The notes below the pieces were generated by a model. It did not search any database, had not been told where the DNA came from, and was given only the letters and a program-made list of their open reading frames with translations. Of a DNA stretch of 64,000 bases, positions 52,098-61,714 are shown one piece after another. The position numbers were made by a program, and so were the translations under genes. The stretch comes from Pseudidiomarina aestuarii. Lineage in GTDB: Bacteria; Pseudomonadota; Gammaproteobacteria; Enterobacterales; Alteromonadaceae. The stretch covers positions 620,001-684,000 of the forward strand of contig NZ_PIPR01000001.1 in NCBI RefSeq assembly GCF_003987355.1. The letters are read 5' to 3'. How positions within the stretch are numbered: position 1 is the stretch's first letter; every line of letters starts with the position of its first letter.

Positions 52098-53027
52098 TTA
52101 CTCCACAGTTCCTAAACGATGCCAACGAATGCCACTAGGGATCCAGCTCGGCAAAAATCGATTCGAACTCTGATCAAACTCAAAACTCATCCAAATAAAC
52201 ACGGCTCGGCCCACTAAGTTTTCTTCTGGAACAAAGCCCCAATAGCGGCTGTCCTCGGAGTTATCGCGATTATCACCCATCACAAAATAGTGTCCGTCAG
52301 GAACCACCCATTCATCGACGGCCGTCGTTCTATCCTGTTGCTGATAATAATAGCTCACGCGCGGTGAAACGCTCGGATCAACGAGAATATCATGGCTCAC
52401 ATGACCGAGCTGTTCACTATAACGTTCAAGCGGACGAGACCCGTTGAAGTAAACCTCTTCCTGCGGCTCGATATTTTTTTCGACCACTTGAATTTGCGGG
52501 CACTCTTGTTGATTATTTACGCAAGCAGGCTCGAGATACAAGGTCTTATTGCGATAAATAATCCGATCTCCCGGAACGCCGACAATGCGTTTGATGAAAT
52601 CCACTGAAGGTTGCGGTGGAAATTTGAATACCGCAATATCACCACGCTCAGCTTGCCCCATTTCAATCAATTCATGTCGCCAAATCGGGTCGCGCAGGCT
52701 GTAGGCAAACTTTTCCACCAAGATAAAATCACCATCCAGCATGGTCGGCATCATTGACGCCGACGGAATTCGAAAAGGCTCATATAAGAAACTGCGCAAA
52801 ATGAGAATCACAAATAAAATCGGAAACACAGACTGACAGAACTCAGCCACTCGTCCTTGTGGTGCGATTCGCTGTTGCGCGTCTTCGCTCAGTGTTTCTT
52901 GTAAACGTTCTTCTTCTGCTGTGATCTTGGCTAGTCGTTGCGGTTTGTTGACCCGCGCGTCATACCACCAAATCAATCCTGCTAAGATGGTCACCACCGT
53001 CAGCAGGATAGAATAGATATTTGCCAT
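52098..53027 (-). CDS. lepB: Signal peptidase I
   Basis: Cleaves Sec and Tat signal peptides. 309 residues. N-terminal transmembrane segments (about 3-22 and 60-85), catalytic Ser in [10 protein letters not shown] and Lys in [10 protein letters not shown], box [12 protein letters not shown]. Between lepA (3 bp) and rnc. Confidence 0.96.
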   Translation of the reverse strand: MANIYSILLTVVTILAGLIWWYDARVNKPQRLAKITAEEERLQETLSEDAQQRIAPQGRVAEFCQSVFPILFVILILRSFLYEPFRIPSASMMPTMLDGDFILVEKFAYSLRDPIWRHELIEMGQAERGDIAVFKFPPQPSVDFIKRIVGVPGDRIIYRNKTLYLEPACVNNQQECPQIQVVEKNIEPQEEVYFNGSRPLERYSEQLGHVSHDILVDPSVSPRVSYYYQQQDRTTAVDEWVVPDGHYFVMGDNRDNSEDSRYWGFVPEENLVGRAVFIWMSFEFDQSSNRFLPSWIPSGIRWHRLGTVE

Positions 53028-53030
53028 GCG

Positions 53031-54842
53031 CTATTTCCCTACTTTTAACACTGCAAGAAACGCCTCTTGAGGCACCTCGACATTGCCGAGTTGCTTCATC
53101 CGCTTCTTCCCTTCTTTTTGTTTTTGTAACAGTTTCTTCTTCCGGCTTACATCGCCGCCATAACACTTCGCGATAACGTTTTTCCGCAATTGCTTGACTG
53201 TCGATCGAGCAATCACATGCGTTCCTATCACCGCTTGAATCGCAATATCGAACATTTGTCGTGGGATCAGTTCGCGCATTTTCTCAACCAACTCACGGCC
53301 GCGCCCTTGCGAGTGATCACGGTGAGTAATCATAGCCAGCGCATCGACGCGCTCTTGGTTGATCAGAATATCGACACGCACCATGTCCGCTTCTTGGAAC
53401 CGCTTAAAGTGATAATCCAATGACGCGTAACCGCGACTCGTTGATTTAAGTCGGTCAAAAAAGTCCATGACCACTTCCGCCATCGGCAATTCGTAAGTAA
53501 TAGCCACTTGTTTGCCGTGGTAGAGCATTTTTGTCTGCACACCCCGTTTATCTACGCACAAAGTGATGACGTTGCCCAAATACTCCTGGGGCACCAGAAT
53601 GTTGGCCTCAACAATCGGCTCATAGATGGTTTCAATATCATTCACGGGGGGCAGATTGGATGGATTATCAACCATCAACTCCTTGCCATCTTTGCGTACG
53701 ACTTTATAGACAACCGTAGGTGCCGTGGTAATGAGGTCAATATCGTATTCACGTTCCAGTCGCTCTTGGATAATTTCCATGTGCAACATACCCAAGAATC
53801 CACAGCGGAAGCCGAAGCCTAACGCTGACGAATTCTCTGGCTCATAAAATAACGACGCATCGTTCAAAGATAACTTACCGAGCGCATCACGGAAGCTTTC
53901 ATAATCTTCAGACGAAATGGGGAACATGCCCGCGTAGACCTGTGGCTTTACTTTCTTGAAACCCGGTAAAGGTTGTTCTGCCGGCGACTTTGCCAGTGTT
54001 AGCGTATCTCCTACTGGCGCGCCCAAGATTTCTTTAATACCCGCGATAACGAAGCCAACCTCGCCACAGCGCAGAATGCCCGACTCGGTCGCTTTCGGCG
54101 AAAAGAATCCGACTTTGTCAATTTGGTACACTTGCCCTGTCGACATGACTTTCATCTTATCGCCGGCACGCAAAGTGCCATTTTTCACGCGAACCAATGA
54201 CACCACGCCCTGGTAGTTATCAAACCACGAATCAATAATCAGTGCCTGCACCGGGGCGTCTGGATCACCCTGTGGTGGCGGTATTTGGCGAACAATGCGT
54301 TCCAACACATCATCAATGCCAATACCGGTTTTTGCGGAGCACTGCACCGCATCGATCGCTTCGATGCCAACAATGTCCTCAATTTCCTCTGCCACGCGCA
54401 TCGGATCGGCTTGTGGTAGATCGATTTTATTGAGAATCGGCACCACTTCCAGATCCATATCCAGCGCGGTGTAACAATTCGCTAGGGTTTGTGCTTCGAC
54501 ACCTTGTGCAGCATCAACTACCAACAACGCACCCTCGCAACCCGCCAAACTCCGCGACACCTCATAGGAAAAGTCAACGTGTCCTGGTGTATCGATAAAA
54601 TTTAACTGATAGGTTTCGCCGTCTTTCGCCGTGTAATGCAACGTCACACTTTGGGCTTTGATCGTGATTCCACGCTCACGTTCCAAGTCCATGGAGTCCA
54701 ACACCTGTTCTGCCATTTCACGCGCAGTCAGACCACCACAATGTTGAATCAGTCGGTCAGACAGAGTCGACTTACCGTGGTCAATGTGCGCGATGATAGA
54801 AAAGTTACGAATATTCGTTTGCTTGAACGCCTGTGCGGGCAT
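53031..54842 (-). CDS. lepA: Elongation factor 4 (LepA)
   Basis: Translational GTPase active in ribosome biogenesis and back-translocation. 603 residues. G1 [14 protein letters not shown]3 DTPGHVDF, G4 NKIDL, domain with [13 protein letters not shown]-like segment ([15 protein letters not shown]), C-terminal LepA-specific domain ([16 protein letters not shown]). Precedes lepB by 3 bp. Confidence 0.97.
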   Translation of the reverse strand: MPAQAFKQTNIRNFSIIAHIDHGKSTLSDRLIQHCGGLTAREMAEQVLDSMDLERERGITIKAQSVTLHYTAKDGETYQLNFIDTPGHVDFSYEVSRSLAGCEGALLVVDAAQGVEAQTLANCYTALDMDLEVVPILNKIDLPQADPMRVAEEIEDIVGIEAIDAVQCSAKTGIGIDDVLERIVRQIPPPQGDPDAPVQALIIDSWFDNYQGVVSLVRVKNGTLRAGDKMKVMSTGQVYQIDKVGFFSPKATESGILRCGEVGFVIAGIKEILGAPVGDTLTLAKSPAEQPLPGFKKVKPQVYAGMFPISSEDYESFRDALGKLSLNDASLFYEPENSSALGFGFRCGFLGMLHMEIIQERLEREYDIDLITTAPTVVYKVVRKDGKELMVDNPSNLPPVNDIETIYEPIVEANILVPQEYLGNVITLCVDKRGVQTKMLYHGKQVAITYELPMAEVVMDFFDRLKSTSRGYASLDYHFKRFQEADMVRVDILINQERVDALAMITHRDHSQGRGRELVEKMRELIPRQMFDIAIQAVIGTHVIARSTVKQLRKNVIAKCYGGDVSRKKKLLQKQKEGKKRMKQLGNVEVPQEAFLAVLKVGK

Positions 54843-54970
54843 TAATGCACCTCAACAACTGATTAATTTGCAAGAAATAGAAGAATGCGCCGATCATACT
54901 GATTATGACGCCAGGAACAAAGGAATTTCGGGATATTTGCGTCTAAATCATGCCCATAAACAGCACAATC

Positions 54971-55417
54971 TTATGCCGATGTTTGCAGCGGCTGTATGGT
55001 CAATAATTGATTGACCCGCAGATCATGCTTTTTTAGCCAGCGTTTCAGGCTCCAAAAACTCAGTCCAAACGCGAGTAGAGAAGCCAAAATCACCGCACCT
55101 TCAGGCCACTGTAATGCTGATGTCGTTAGCACAGCAACGCCCAATAACGCGGTTAACGGTGTGCCATAAAGTAATAACGATAATTTCGTAAGCGCTGTTT
55201 CTGGGAGTAATAGTTCGACCATTTCTCCGGCACGGAATTGACCCTGTTCAGGTTTGGCAATACGAAATTCGGCGCGGCGGTCGGAGAACGCTTTAGAAAT
55301 AATTCCCGCACCACAAGTATTTTGTTGCTGACAACTGCCACAACCCGTTTTCAGTTGCGTACTTACCAGCAGATAGTTGGCTTCAACAGCAACAATATGG
55401 GCATGCTCGCGAATCAT
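54971..55417 (-). CDS. rseC: RseC family regulator
   Basis: Inner-membrane protein of 148 residues associated with the sigma-E system and, in E. coli, with reduction of the SoxR iron-sulfur cluster. N-terminal cysteines CGSCQQQNTC and two transmembrane helices (about 73-115). Overlaps rseB by 4 nt. The 128 bp to lepA contains no feature I can support. Confidence 0.9.
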   Translation of the reverse strand: MIREHAHIVAVEANYLLVSTQLKTGCGSCQQQNTCGAGIISKAFSDRRAEFRIAKPEQGQFRAGEMVELLLPETALTKLSLLLYGTPLTALLGVAVLTTSALQWPEGAVILASLLAFGLSFWSLKRWLKKHDLRVNQLLTIQPLQTSA

Positions 55418-56511
55418 GACGGATTAGCCACGCGGATACTGTCGGCAATTCGGTTTAAGGTTTCAACTGGCAACTTGCCGACGACGGTAATGGCAAAATT
55501 CTGCCGTTGCGCAGTCACTAACGATTCAGGTCCCTGAATGGACAAGTTCGGCAAATTTACATCACTGACTGGAGACACATAAATAGAAACATCGGTCAGC
55601 CCATCGCTATACAAAAAATAATCCGTAGGCACATTGGTTTCTAACAATAGCCGGTGATTTTTCCGTTGTAATTCAAAACCTCCCGGCAACCAATCCACCA
55701 TCACGCCATAGCTGGTGTCGGTCATTTGTTGTAACTCAAACAGGCGTGGCGGACGCTGCACACCGCGCAAATCGGCGAGTGATACGGGTAGTTCTGAGCG
55801 CACTTGGAACGATGTCAATTGCACTTGCTCGAGCACTTCGCCTTGCGGCGTGGTCATCTGCATTTTCAGCAACATACCGGTCTCTCTATCCACCCAAAGT
55901 CCATAATGATAGCGGCTGTTGTCTCGACTGACCAAGCGGAGAAACTGTGTATTACGTCCGGTTACACGCATGCCAGTTCCAGCAATCACTTGATAGAAGT
56001 CACTCAACGTCGAGAATCGCTGATAAAAGGCTGCAGGTAACAAACCATAAGTCACGTCACTCTGTAATGAATAAGAATTATCAGACGGTTGAAAATAGTA
56101 CGAGGTGGTATCACCGAGGCGCAGAATGCGGACATCAGCACCATTCAATTGGACCAAAAGTTCTACCTCTAGCCCATCCGCATGTCGGCCATGCAACCAC
56201 AATAGCGGCTGTATTCGGTCGCCCTGGGTATGCACGAGTGTTGCTTCGAAGTTTAATTGACGGAGTGCTTGGCTCATGCGATTAAACCACTGCACACCGA
56301 TGGCCTCTGGATTGGCCACAGCCATTGTCGCCATCGCTTCAGGCGTCGGCTGCGTGAGTGCTTCGTTACTCTGTTGTGCTGGAGTGTCTGTCTCTGTAGC
56401 AAGAACTACAGCTTGGGCGTTGAGGGGGGTTGGGAAACAGAACATGGCCGCCGCTATCAACCCGACACCGGCGGCCGTTGCACCCACATTAATCATTCGT
56501 TGGTTTTTCAC
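55414..56511 (-). CDS. rseB: RseB/MucB, periplasmic regulator of sigma-E
   Basis: Binds RseA and protects it from DegS until lipopolysaccharide intermediates displace it. About 365 residues with a signal peptide (MKNQRMINVGATAAGVG..., cleavage after NAQA). Two domains, with a MucB/LolA-like fold: LHGRHADGLEVELLVQL and YHYGLWVDRETGMLL. The start is uncertain: GTG 56511 gives a positively charged n-region; ATG 56496 overlaps rseA by only 8 nt. The frame is open much further upstream within rseA. Confidence 0.88.
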   Translation of the reverse strand: MKNQRMINVGATAAGVGLIAAAMFCFPTPLNAQAVVLATETDTPAQQSNEALTQPTPEAMATMAVANPEAIGVQWFNRMSQALRQLNFEATLVHTQGDRIQPLLWLHGRHADGLEVELLVQLNGADVRILRLGDTTSYYFQPSDNSYSLQSDVTYGLLPAAFYQRFSTLSDFYQVIAGTGMRVTGRNTQFLRLVSRDNSRYHYGLWVDRETGMLLKMQMTTPQGEVLEQVQLTSFQVRSELPVSLADLRGVQRPPRLFELQQMTDTSYGVMVDWLPGGFELQRKNHRLLLETNVPTDYFLYSDGLTDVSIYVSPVSDVNLPNLSIQGPESLVTAQRQNFAITVVGKLPVETLNRIADSIRVANPS

Positions 56512-57106
56512 TCTCACTAGCACTGGTTGACTCGCTACGATCTTGTTGCTTCGCCTGCAATGATAACTGCAATTGACGCTGATGATCGAGCATATAAGCC
56601 TGCAATAGTTGTCGCTGCTGAGCGACCTCTGCTGCTGACGGACCATTATCAGGAACCACGGTATTAAAACTGACAGGATTACGCCCACCTAATGGATTGG
56701 TCACCAGCGCAGGTTCCATCGATTCTGTAACGGCACCGTTATCCAACACCGGTTGTTGAATACTTAGAACAGCAACCACTGCAACACTCGCTGCAATAGC
56801 AACACTCGACAACGGCTTCAACCACCGTAATGCAGCTTTACTCTGTGCGTGGCCAGCACCCAATTGCGGATTAATTACTGCGTTTGATGGCGTTTCAGCG
56901 GCAATCGCTACGGCAACTTGGCTACTAATATCTAACGACTGACCTGTTCGTACCGTGTCACGCACAACATGACCAATCAGTGCATAGCGTTGCCATGTCG
57001 CTGTCGCTTCTGAATCAGCTAACAACGCATCTAATTGGCTATGATTCTCACCGTCAAGATGATCATCTAATAGCGCTGATACGTGTTCATTGCTGCATTT
57101 AGGCAT
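56489..57106 (-). CDS. rseA: Anti-sigma-E factor RseA
   Basis: Single-pass inner-membrane protein of 205 residues. The cytoplasmic N-terminal domain (MPKCSNEHVSALLDDHLDGE) binds RpoE, the transmembrane helix is at about 100-118 (LSSVAIAASVAVVAVLSI), and the periplasmic part is acidic and Gln-rich. ATG 57106 is chosen because AAGGA lies 6 nt upstream. Follows rpoE by 28 bp. Confidence 0.92.
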   Translation of the reverse strand: MPKCSNEHVSALLDDHLDGENHSQLDALLADSEATATWQRYALIGHVVRDTVRTGQSLDISSQVAVAIAAETPSNAVINPQLGAGHAQSKAALRWLKPLSSVAIAASVAVVAVLSIQQPVLDNGAVTESMEPALVTNPLGGRNPVSFNTVVPDNGPSAAEVAQQRQLLQAYMLDHQRQLQLSLQAKQQDRSESTSASESEKPTND

Positions 57107-57134
57107 AGTGTTTCCTTGAATCATGTCGTTTTTG

Positions 57135-57713
57135 TTAGCGCTCTAATAACGGACGAAGTTGCTGATCTATGGCTTCTCGAGCGCGAAATATCCGCGAACG
57201 AACCGTACCAATCGGACAATCCATTTCAATCGCAATTTCTTCGTACCCTAACCCATCTAATTCACGCAAAGTAATCGCTCGACGCAAATCTTCTGGCAAG
57301 TTATCGATGGTTCGCATCACTACGTCACGAATTTCATCGGTTAATAATAAATTTTCTGGCGAGGCGGAATCTTTTAACGCACCGCCGCCCTCATAATATT
57401 CCGCATCACCTGCGTCGACGTCACTGGCAGGTGGTTTGCGCCCTTGCGCAACTAAGTAATTTTTCGCTGTATTGACCGCTATACGATACAACCACGTGTA
57501 AAATGCGCTTTCACCCCGAAAGTTTTCCAATGCTCGATAAGCTTTCACAAACGTTTCTTGAGCTACATCGGGTACATCAGCAGATTGCTTCACATACCGT
57601 GAAATGAGACTCATCACTTTGTGCTGGTACTTTTTGACCAACAGATCAAAAGCTCTCGGGTCACCTTGTTGTACGCGCTCGACCAATACCTTGTCGGTTT
57701 CGTGTTCGCTCAT
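57135..57713 (-). CDS. rpoE: RNA polymerase sigma-E factor
   Basis: ECF sigma factor for envelope stress, 192 residues. Region 2 with VPDVAQETFVKAYRALENF and FYTWLYRIAVNTAKNYL; region 4 with LGYEEIAIEMDCPIGTVRSR. Divergent from nadB, the common arrangement. A promoter of sigma-E type lies upstream. Confidence 0.97.
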   Translation of the reverse strand: MSEHETDKVLVERVQQGDPRAFDLLVKKYQHKVMSLISRYVKQSADVPDVAQETFVKAYRALENFRGESAFYTWLYRIAVNTAKNYLVAQGRKPPASDVDAGDAEYYEGGGALKDSASPENLLLTDEIRDVVMRTIDNLPEDLRRAITLRELDGLGYEEIAIEMDCPIGTVRSRIFRAREAIDQQLRPLLER

Positions 57714-57775
57714 CCGAGCCTGTTCTCCTCAACCCTTGGCTACTTCAGATTTTAGGCCCGTCGCGTGATTGTCAA

Positions 57776-57803
57776 TTATGACCGACGCTCAGGTAAAAAG
57801 TTC
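57776..57803 (-). promoter_or_regulatory. Putative sigma-E promoter of rpoE
   Basis: On the minus strand GAACTT (57803-57798), 16-bp spacer, TCATAA (57781-57776). The -35 matches the sigma-E consensus GGAACTT core; the -10 resembles TCnAA. TSS about 60 bp before the rpoE ATG. Autoregulation is known in E. coli. Confidence 0.6.
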
Positions 57804-57829
57804 GCAAAAAATCTGCAAAAGAGTAAAAT
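57801..57829 (+). promoter_or_regulatory. Possible nadB promoter
   Basis: TTCGCA (57801-57806), 17-bp spacer, TAAAAT (57824-57829), 55 bp before the nadB ATG. The -35 is weak. It overlaps the -35 of the divergent rpoE promoter. Confidence 0.35.
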
Positions 57830-57883
57830 CGGTTCTATTCAATAGGCCACGCAGCGAATTTTCGCCTTAGATATCCCTACTTT

Positions 57884-59497
57884 ATGGAACGAATCCCTGA
57901 TTTTCAATGTGATGTTTTGATCATCGGTAGCGGTGCTGCCGGACTCACCTTAGCATTGCAACTTGCCTCAGAAGCGGACGTCATCGTCATTTCCAAGGGA
58001 CCTCTCACCGAAGGCTCTACATATTATGCGCAAGGCGGCATTGCCGCTGTGTTCGATGAGAATGATAGCATTGAAAGCCATATTGAGGATACGCTCATTG
58101 CAGGTGCCGGTATTTGTGAAATGGATGCGGTTGAATTTACCACCCGCCACGCCCGCGAGAGTTTGCAATGGCTGATTGATATGGGGGTTGGTTTTGACCA
58201 AGTCACCGCAAGTAGTGGCGAGGCAAAATACCATTTAAATCAAGAAGGTGGGCACAGTCATCGGCGCATATTACACGCTGCGGATGCAACTGGGCGCGCC
58301 GTGCAAACAACGTTAGTTGAACAAGTTAAATTGCATCCTCGCATTAAAGTTCTCGAGCGCTACAATGCCGTAGATTTAATCACCGAGCGGCACACTCGCG
58401 CTGCCCGCGGTTGTTATGGTGCTTACATCTGGAACCGACTGGCTGAGCGAGTCGAGACTGTAGCAGCAAAATTTGTTGCCTTAGCGACCGGTGGCGCCAG
58501 CAAAGTTTATCAGTACACCAGTAATCCTGATGTTGCCAGTGGCGATGGTATTGCAATGGCTTGGCGCGCAGGTTGTCGGGTGGCCAACATGGAATTTAAC
58601 CAATTCCATCCAACCTGCTTGTTCCATCCGAATGCGCAGACATTTTTGCTGACCGAAGCGCTCCGTGGCGAGGGGGCCTTGTTAAAACGCCCAGACGGAT
58701 CGCGCTTTATGCCAGAATTTCATGAGGCAGCCGAACTGGCTCCCCGGGATGTAGTGGCGCGCGCGATTGACTTTGAAATGAAGCGGCTCGGTGCGGATTG
58801 CATGTACTTAGATATCTCACACAAGCCCGCAGATTTCATACGTGCGCACTTCCCTACTATTTACGAAAAATGTCTCGGGTTAGGTTTAGACATCACGCAA
58901 CAACCCATGCCCGTTGTTCCGGCTGCACACTATACCTGTGGTGGGGTCAAAACCGATTTAACCGCGCAAACCGATTTACCGAATTTGTATGCCATTGGTG
59001 AGGTTGCATACACTGGCTTGCATGGCGCAAATCGAATGGCAAGTAACTCGTTACTGGAGTGTTTAGTATTTGCACAAGCCGCGGCTGCTGATATCAAAAC
59101 TAAACTCGCGACAGCCCAGCGTCTCGAACGCCTCCCCTCGTGGGATGAGAGCCGAGTCGGTGATTCCGATGAGGAAGTAATCATTCAACACAACTGGCAT
59201 GAATTGCGTTTATTTATGTGGGATTACGTAGGTATTGTACGCACGACTAAACGGCTGGAACGCGCACTACGCCGAATTGAGCTCTTGCAACAAGAAATCC
59301 AAGAGTACTATCGTAACTTTCGAGTCAGTAACAATTTACTCGAACTGAGGAATTTAGTGATGGTCGCTGAACTGATTGTGCGTAGTGCCATGGAGCGCAA
59401 AGAGAGTCGCGGTCTCCATTACATACTTGACTACCCTGAGTTAGCAGCAGACTCAGGTCCAACGATCCTCACGCCACAACAACAGCAATCGTCTTAG
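57884..59497 (+). CDS. nadB: L-aspartate oxidase
   Basis: FAD enzyme of the first step of de novo NAD synthesis, aspartate to iminosuccinate. 537 residues. FAD-binding [15 protein letters not shown] (about 11-25), [10 protein letters not shown], catalytic region [12 protein letters not shown], and [15 protein letters not shown]. Its last 45 bp overlap the end of ygfX on the other strand. Confidence 0.97.
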   Translation: MERIPDFQCDVLIIGSGAAGLTLALQLASEADVIVISKGPLTEGSTYYAQGGIAAVFDENDSIESHIEDTLIAGAGICEMDAVEFTTRHARESLQWLIDMGVGFDQVTASSGEAKYHLNQEGGHSHRRILHAADATGRAVQTTLVEQVKLHPRIKVLERYNAVDLITERHTRAARGCYGAYIWNRLAERVETVAAKFVALATGGASKVYQYTSNPDVASGDGIAMAWRAGCRVANMEFNQFHPTCLFHPNAQTFLLTEALRGEGALLKRPDGSRFMPEFHEAAELAPRDVVARAIDFEMKRLGADCMYLDISHKPADFIRAHFPTIYEKCLGLGLDITQQPMPVVPAAHYTCGGVKTDLTAQTDLPNLYAIGEVAYTGLHGANRMASNSLLECLVFAQAAAADIKTKLATAQRLERLPSWDESRVGDSDEEVIIQHNWHELRLFMWDYVGIVRTTKRLERALRRIELLQQEIQEYYRNFRVSNNLLELRNLVMVAELIVRSAMERKESRGLHYILDYPELAADSGPTILTPQQQQSS

Positions 59498-59761
59498 CCG
59501 GTGCCATTGTTGCCGGCCTAAAGCCCTGCGATTCAAGAACAACCAGCGGCTCTCGAGATGACTGCCAGACTTACGGTGCAGCCGCACAAAAGCCCAAGTG
59601 GCGATACACCAACTGTGCTTTTCTGCCTGCCATGATCGTTGTGGTTTTCCCCCCGAAGCAGACAATTCAAGCCATTCCCGCTGCTGCAACTGCACGCCCC
59701 AGACCACGGACTGTTGCCATGCCGTGCGAGCACTTGCAAATAAGCAGTATGAACCGGACAT
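59453..59761 (-). CDS. ygfX: Short YgfX-like protein lacking the membrane segment
   Basis: 102 residues. Its C-terminus ([20 protein letters not shown]) and mid-part align with the C-terminal two thirds of YgfX (CptA, 135 residues in E. coli), a partner of SdhE. The two N-terminal transmembrane helices of YgfX are missing: the ATG directly follows the sdhE stop (TAAATG) and no hydrophobic helix is present. The 3' end overlaps nadB by 45 nt. Very Trp- and Arg-rich. Homology is judged by eye and gene position. Confidence 0.65.
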   Translation of the reverse strand: MSGSYCLFASARTAWQQSVVWGVQLQQREWLELSASGGKPQRSWQAEKHSWCIATWAFVRLHRKSGSHLESRWLFLNRRALGRQQWHRLRRLLLLWREDRWT

Positions 59762-60034
59762 TTACACTTTAACGCGGCGTAATATTACCTGCACCATTTC
59801 GGCTAGATCTGGATCTGGACAGGCTTGATGCCCCATAAACCACGCAAATAAATCAGGATCATCGCAGGTCAGAAGTCGCCGGAACTGCTCTTGTTGCTCA
59901 GCCGGCAAATCATCGTAGGCTTCGTCAACAAAGGGACGAAACAACACGTCCAGCTCCAGCATCCCGCGACGGCAAGCCCAGCGCATACGGTTCTTATCAC
60001 GCAATAATTCAGCACTCTGTTGTAGCTTTTCCAT
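59762..60034 (-). CDS. sdhE: FAD assembly factor SdhE
   Basis: Promotes covalent flavinylation of succinate dehydrogenase. 90 residues; RGM motif in WACRRGMLELDVLF and CDDPDLFAWFMGH. ATG 60034 chosen by family length and an AGGG site about 7 nt upstream; the frame extends to 60079. Divergent from ygfZ, followed by ygfX. Confidence 0.93.
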   Translation of the reverse strand: MEKLQQSAELLRDKNRMRWACRRGMLELDVLFRPFVDEAYDDLPAEQQEQFRRLLTCDDPDLFAWFMGHQACPDPDLAEMVQVILRRVKV

Positions 60035-60151
60035 GAGGATCCCTTTTAACCCGTGTTTTAACCCTTGTATAATGAACAATCGTCCCCACCTATGTGGCTA
60101 TAACATTTTCGGCGAAAATTTTTTGGCGACGAAAGCCGATGCGAGGTGATT

Positions 60152-61090
60152 GTGTTAGCACCAGAGTTTACCAAAGCTCAACCTGAATACGTAACCGTTT
60201 CTCTGAAAGATTATGCGGTGATTGAATTACATGGCCCAGAGACTGATAAGTTTCTGCAAGGTCAGTTGTCGTGTGACATCAATCAACTCACGGAGAGCAA
60301 CTGGTTGTACGCCGCTCATTGCGATAATAAAGGCAAAATGCTGGCTACCCTATGGGTAACTCGCTTCGCAGAGAGTGTGCTGTTAATTTCGACGCAAGCA
60401 GCCATTGCTGCAAGTTTAGCCCAATTACAGAAATACGGCGTATTCAGTAAAACTGAGATAACTACCGGTACAAGTTTTCAACTGTTTGGTGTTTTTGGCA
60501 CCGCTGCACCTGCGCGAGTGGCTGAATGGCTTCAAACACCTTTACTTGATGGTCAGCATACTGCTACCCAAACTGAACATAGCGTCGTACTGAATCTCGG
60601 CGCTGAACCCGATCAATACCTTTTGGTGACCCGTGGCCACGAGCTACCCACCAATTCGCCTGCCGAGTACTGGCAGGCGCTGGAAATCGAGCGCGGTCGT
60701 GCTACCCTGCACGAGGGTACTGTGCTCGAATTCGTACCACAGATGCTAAACGTGCAAGCGTTAGCGGGAATTAGCTTTACTAAAGGCTGCTACATCGGCC
60801 AGGAAACAATTGCTCGGATGCATTATCTGGGCAAACAAAAGCGCGCTTTGTTCCGTCTCCGCGGTAAAGGTTCTATGGTAGCTCCGGGAGCTATTATCGA
60901 ACAGCAACTCGGAGAGAATTGGCGCCGTGCGGGTACGGTAATTAATGCAGTGAGCCGTACCGATTATCCTCTCGATTTACTCGCAGTGTTGCCGAGCGAT
61001 AGCGAAGCGACGACGGTCTATCGAGTCAAAGATGATAACGCAAGTTTCTTGGAAATTTACCCACTGCCTTATAACTTGGATGAATCATGA
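60152..61090 (+). CDS. ygfZ: tRNA-modifying / iron-sulfur assembly protein YgfZ
   Basis: Folate-binding protein of the GcvT family needed for some Fe-S enzymes. 312 residues. Signature KGCYIGQETIARMHYLG with the conserved Cys. GTG 60152 is preferred because GAGG lies 5 nt upstream; a GTG two codons earlier overlaps that site. Its stop overlaps the next gene (ATGA). Confidence 0.93.
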   Translation: MLAPEFTKAQPEYVTVSLKDYAVIELHGPETDKFLQGQLSCDINQLTESNWLYAAHCDNKGKMLATLWVTRFAESVLLISTQAAIAASLAQLQKYGVFSKTEITTGTSFQLFGVFGTAAPARVAEWLQTPLLDGQHTATQTEHSVVLNLGAEPDQYLLVTRGHELPTNSPAEYWQALEIERGRATLHEGTVLEFVPQMLNVQALAGISFTKGCYIGQETIARMHYLGKQKRALFRLRGKGSMVAPGAIIEQQLGENWRRAGTVINAVSRTDYPLDLLAVLPSDSEATTVYRVKDDNASFLEIYPLPYNLDES

Positions 61091-61575
61091 GTCAAACCAT
61101 TAGCCAAGACAAAGTTGTCGGCATTCACTACACCGTTAAAACCGCTGAAGGCCAAGTGCTGGATCAATCAAAAGAAGGGAACCCATTACAGTTCATCTTC
61201 GGTCGAGGCATGCTGATCAAAGGTTTAGAAGACGCTCTTGCAGGTAAACCTTCCGGTGAAAAATTTGTCGCTGACATTGCTGCTGCCGATGCCTACGGCG
61301 AGCGTCATGATGGGCTTATTCAGACCGTCCCACGCACCTTATTCGGTGACAACGAAGTCGCACCTGGCATGCAGTTTCGTGCCAGTACTGACAACGGCGA
61401 GCAATCAGTCGTGATCGTTGAAGTGTCTGATGACGAAGTCACTGTCGATGGCAATCATCCACTTGCGGGTGTTGCACTGACTTTTGACGTTGAAATTGTC
61501 GAAGTTCGTGACGCTACCGCAAGTGAACTGGACCACGGTCACGTGCATCCAGAAGGTGATCACCACGACCACTAA
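61087..61575 (+). CDS. slyD: SlyD-type FKBP peptidyl-prolyl isomerase
   Basis: Chaperone and metallochaperone, 162 residues. FKBP motif (VGIHYTVKTAEGQVLDQS, GRGMLIKGLEDALAGK) with inserted IF domain (YGERHDGLIQTVPRTLF) and a short His-rich tail ELDHGHVHPEGDHHDH that likely binds nickel. E. coli SlyD has a longer His/Cys tail; this one has no Cys. Coupled to ygfZ, followed by a terminator. Confidence 0.93.
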   Translation: MSQTISQDKVVGIHYTVKTAEGQVLDQSKEGNPLQFIFGRGMLIKGLEDALAGKPSGEKFVADIAAADAYGERHDGLIQTVPRTLFGDNEVAPGMQFRASTDNGEQSVVIVEVSDDEVTVDGNHPLAGVALTFDVEIVEVRDATASELDHGHVHPEGDHHDH

Positions 61576-61602
61576 GCATGCCGTTCGTGCATTGCTTATG
61601 AG

Positions 61603-61635
61603 AACCACAGCATCTATTTGATGCTGTGGTTTTTT
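61603..61635 (+). terminator. Rho-independent terminator after slyD
   Basis: AACCACAGCATC (61603-61614), loop TATTT, GATGCTGTGGTT (61620-61631), then a T-run to 61635. Confidence 0.92.
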
Positions 61636-61714
61636 ATTGCTGCCCTATCCTGTCTACTCAGACTCTGTGCTATCGTATTCGCAACTTTCACTGACCTCGA
61701 TACGTGCATCTACC

